From the IMG/VR virus record IMGVR_UViG_3300024261_000170, positions 1 to 22,128 of that record: 22,128 nucleotides of DNA; one strand, 5' to 3'. The translations under genes were made by a program, and so were the position numbers. Within the stretch, counting starts at the first letter, position 1. Each line of letters begins with the position of its first letter. The DNA comes from a virus. Below, in pieces: positions 21,616 through 22,128 of the stretch. Below the pieces are notes generated by a model. That model had not been told where the DNA came from. It saw only the letters and a list, made by a program, of their open reading frames with translations, and searched no databases.

Positions 21616-21987
21616 TTATATTTTTGTTGAATCGTTTATATTTAAGTAAGCAATCTTTTTACTTACCTTATTAGTGTTACTAAAGTCAGTTTGCTTAGGC
21701 ATTTTTGCATCAATCCAATCGTATTTCAGTTTTATAAGATTGAAAGAGAATACACCTAAAGGTGTTGAGTTGACATATCTAACATTACATCCTAGACTAG
21801 CGAGTTTACTGTATTTCATCTCTTCCAATATTAATGTAGGATAATGCGTCCTTCTGCATTTCAATTCAAATACTGTATTAAACTTAGGTGAATACGCATC
21901 AAATGACGAGTACTTATCTGTAGGCTTTACTAAATCAGGAATATAATTATCCTTTATATACGTGAACAATTCTCTTTCGTATCTCAT
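21616..21987 (-). CDS. PD-(D/E)XK-like nuclease candidate
   Basis: 123 residues, first gene of the minus-strand operon. The motif pattern fits a minimal restriction-endonuclease-like fold: an N-terminal helix (ERELFTYIKDNYI), an Asp in 'YSSFDAYSPKFNTVFELKCR' (Asp30), then Glu41-Leu-Lys43 as the ExK half, a helix (EEMKYSKLASLG) and a last strand pair (NVRYVNSTPLGVFSFNLIKL). The C-terminal ~35 residues are basic. Such small proteins act as Holliday junction resolvases, recombination nucleases or DNA repair nucleases in phages. It is followed after 4 bases by the lipoprotein gene. The fold assignment depends on short motifs, so it is tentative; an inactive relative is possible. Confidence 0.55.
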   Translation of the reverse strand: MRYERELFTYIKDNYIPDLVKPTDKYSSFDAYSPKFNTVFELKCRRTHYPTLILEEMKYSKLASLGCNVRYVNSTPLGVFSFNLIKLKYDWIDAKMPKQTDFSNTNKVSKKIAYLNINDSTKI

Positions 21988-22006
21988 AGTTTTATTTATT
22001 TATTGT

Positions 22007-22036
22007 TTAAAGTAATACCGTAGAGTACCCTTAAAA
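22007..22036 (-). promoter_or_regulatory. Putative Bacteroidota-type promoter of minus-strand operon
   Basis: On the minus strand TTTT is followed after 18 bases by TACTTTAA, close to the TTTG / TAnnTTTG boxes of Bacteroidota housekeeping promoters. Transcription would begin about 13 bases before the nuclease start codon. The upstream box overlaps one arm of the inverted repeat at 22026-22099, so a repressor could act there. Confidence 0.35.
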
Positions 22037-22099
22037 CGCATTTTAAAGCGTTCTAAGAATACTTAACGATAAAGTTATATAATGTATCCATTAAGGGTA
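22026..22099. repeat. Nested inverted repeat (cloverleaf-like) upstream of minus-strand operon
   Basis: TACCCTTAA (22026-22034) is an exact inverted copy of TTAAGGGTA (22091-22099). Inside lie a second pair, AACGC/GCGTT with an 8-base loop, and a third, GAATAC/GTATCC with one G-U when read as minus-strand RNA, which itself holds TAAC/GTTA. Together they could form a three-arm structure of 74 bases. It may be an operator array or a structured RNA; in AT-rich DNA part of this can arise by chance. I see no gene in 21988-22128. Confidence 0.35.
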
Positions 22100-22128
22100 T
22101 AACTGCAACACCACTTACAAGGCGTTAG

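Noticed and set aside
22026-22099. tRNA gene suggested by the 74-base cloverleaf-like fold
   Set aside because: The closing stem has 9 pairs, there is no TTC-type T loop, no standard anticodon arm and no CCA, so it is not a normal tRNA.
22075-22128. 3' end of a further minus-strand gene at the right edge
   Set aside because: Only 17 codons are visible (Cys-rich, LTPCKWCCSY), too few to tell from chance.
1-22128. CRISPR array, rRNA or insertion sequence
   Set aside because: No regularly spaced repeats, rRNA-like sequence, transposase or flanking inverted repeats were seen.

Overview
This window is a piece of the late (virion) region of a tailed phage or prophage. The DNA is AT-rich, roughly one third G+C by eye. 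Most start codons sit behind A/T-rich stretches instead of a Shine-Dalgarno sequence, and the protein types seen (XkdF-like protease, Bacteroidetes-type tail tube, fibre modules with lectin-like ends) point to a phage of a Bacteroidota host, most likely a flavobacterium. That host call is inference. A 1114-residue tape measure, a tail tube and no visible sheath gene suggest a siphovirus with a tail of roughly 165 nm.

Layout, left to right, plus strand. Bases 1-7959 are a tightly coupled tail operon: a cut-off connector or tail-completion-like gene, the tape measure, an 808-residue tail-tip/baseplate protein, and two tandem paralogous tail proteins. Bases 8059-10752 hold the capsid and tube block: an XkdF-like maturation protease with a low-complexity, coiled-coil tail (probably a fused scaffold), the major capsid protein, an intrinsic terminator, the tail tube protein and a second terminator. 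Bases 10832-11950 hold three overlapping small membrane proteins (holin/spanin-like, no endolysin). Bases 11964-19191 are the host-recognition region: three proteins sharing one N-terminal domain but carrying different C-termini, with three small genes of unknown role between the second and third. Bases 19337-21090 hold the portal and a probable connector. A bidirectional terminator at 21115-21146 separates this from a convergent minus-strand operon with a nuclease-like protein, a small lipoprotein and a DUF3310 protein. The last 140 bases hold the likely promoter of that operon and an inverted-repeat element.

The most interesting signal is a 75-base element present twice, at 7957-8031 and 19215-19289. 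The copies have exactly the same internal spacing, and each sits directly upstream of one of the two separated head gene blocks (protease-capsid and portal). It looks like an undescribed late promoter or phage regulator site that coordinates head genes which are no longer adjacent. The gene order itself (tape measure and tail tip before protease and capsid, tube after capsid, portal at the far end beyond the fibres) departs from the usual portal-protease-capsid-connector-tube-tape-measure order. Other points of note are nested carbohydrate-binding modules in the fibres, a G7 tract in the first fibre gene that could act as an on/off slippage site, and a membrane protein combining an N-terminal inner-membrane anchor with outer-membrane-like terminal strands, a possible one-piece spanin.
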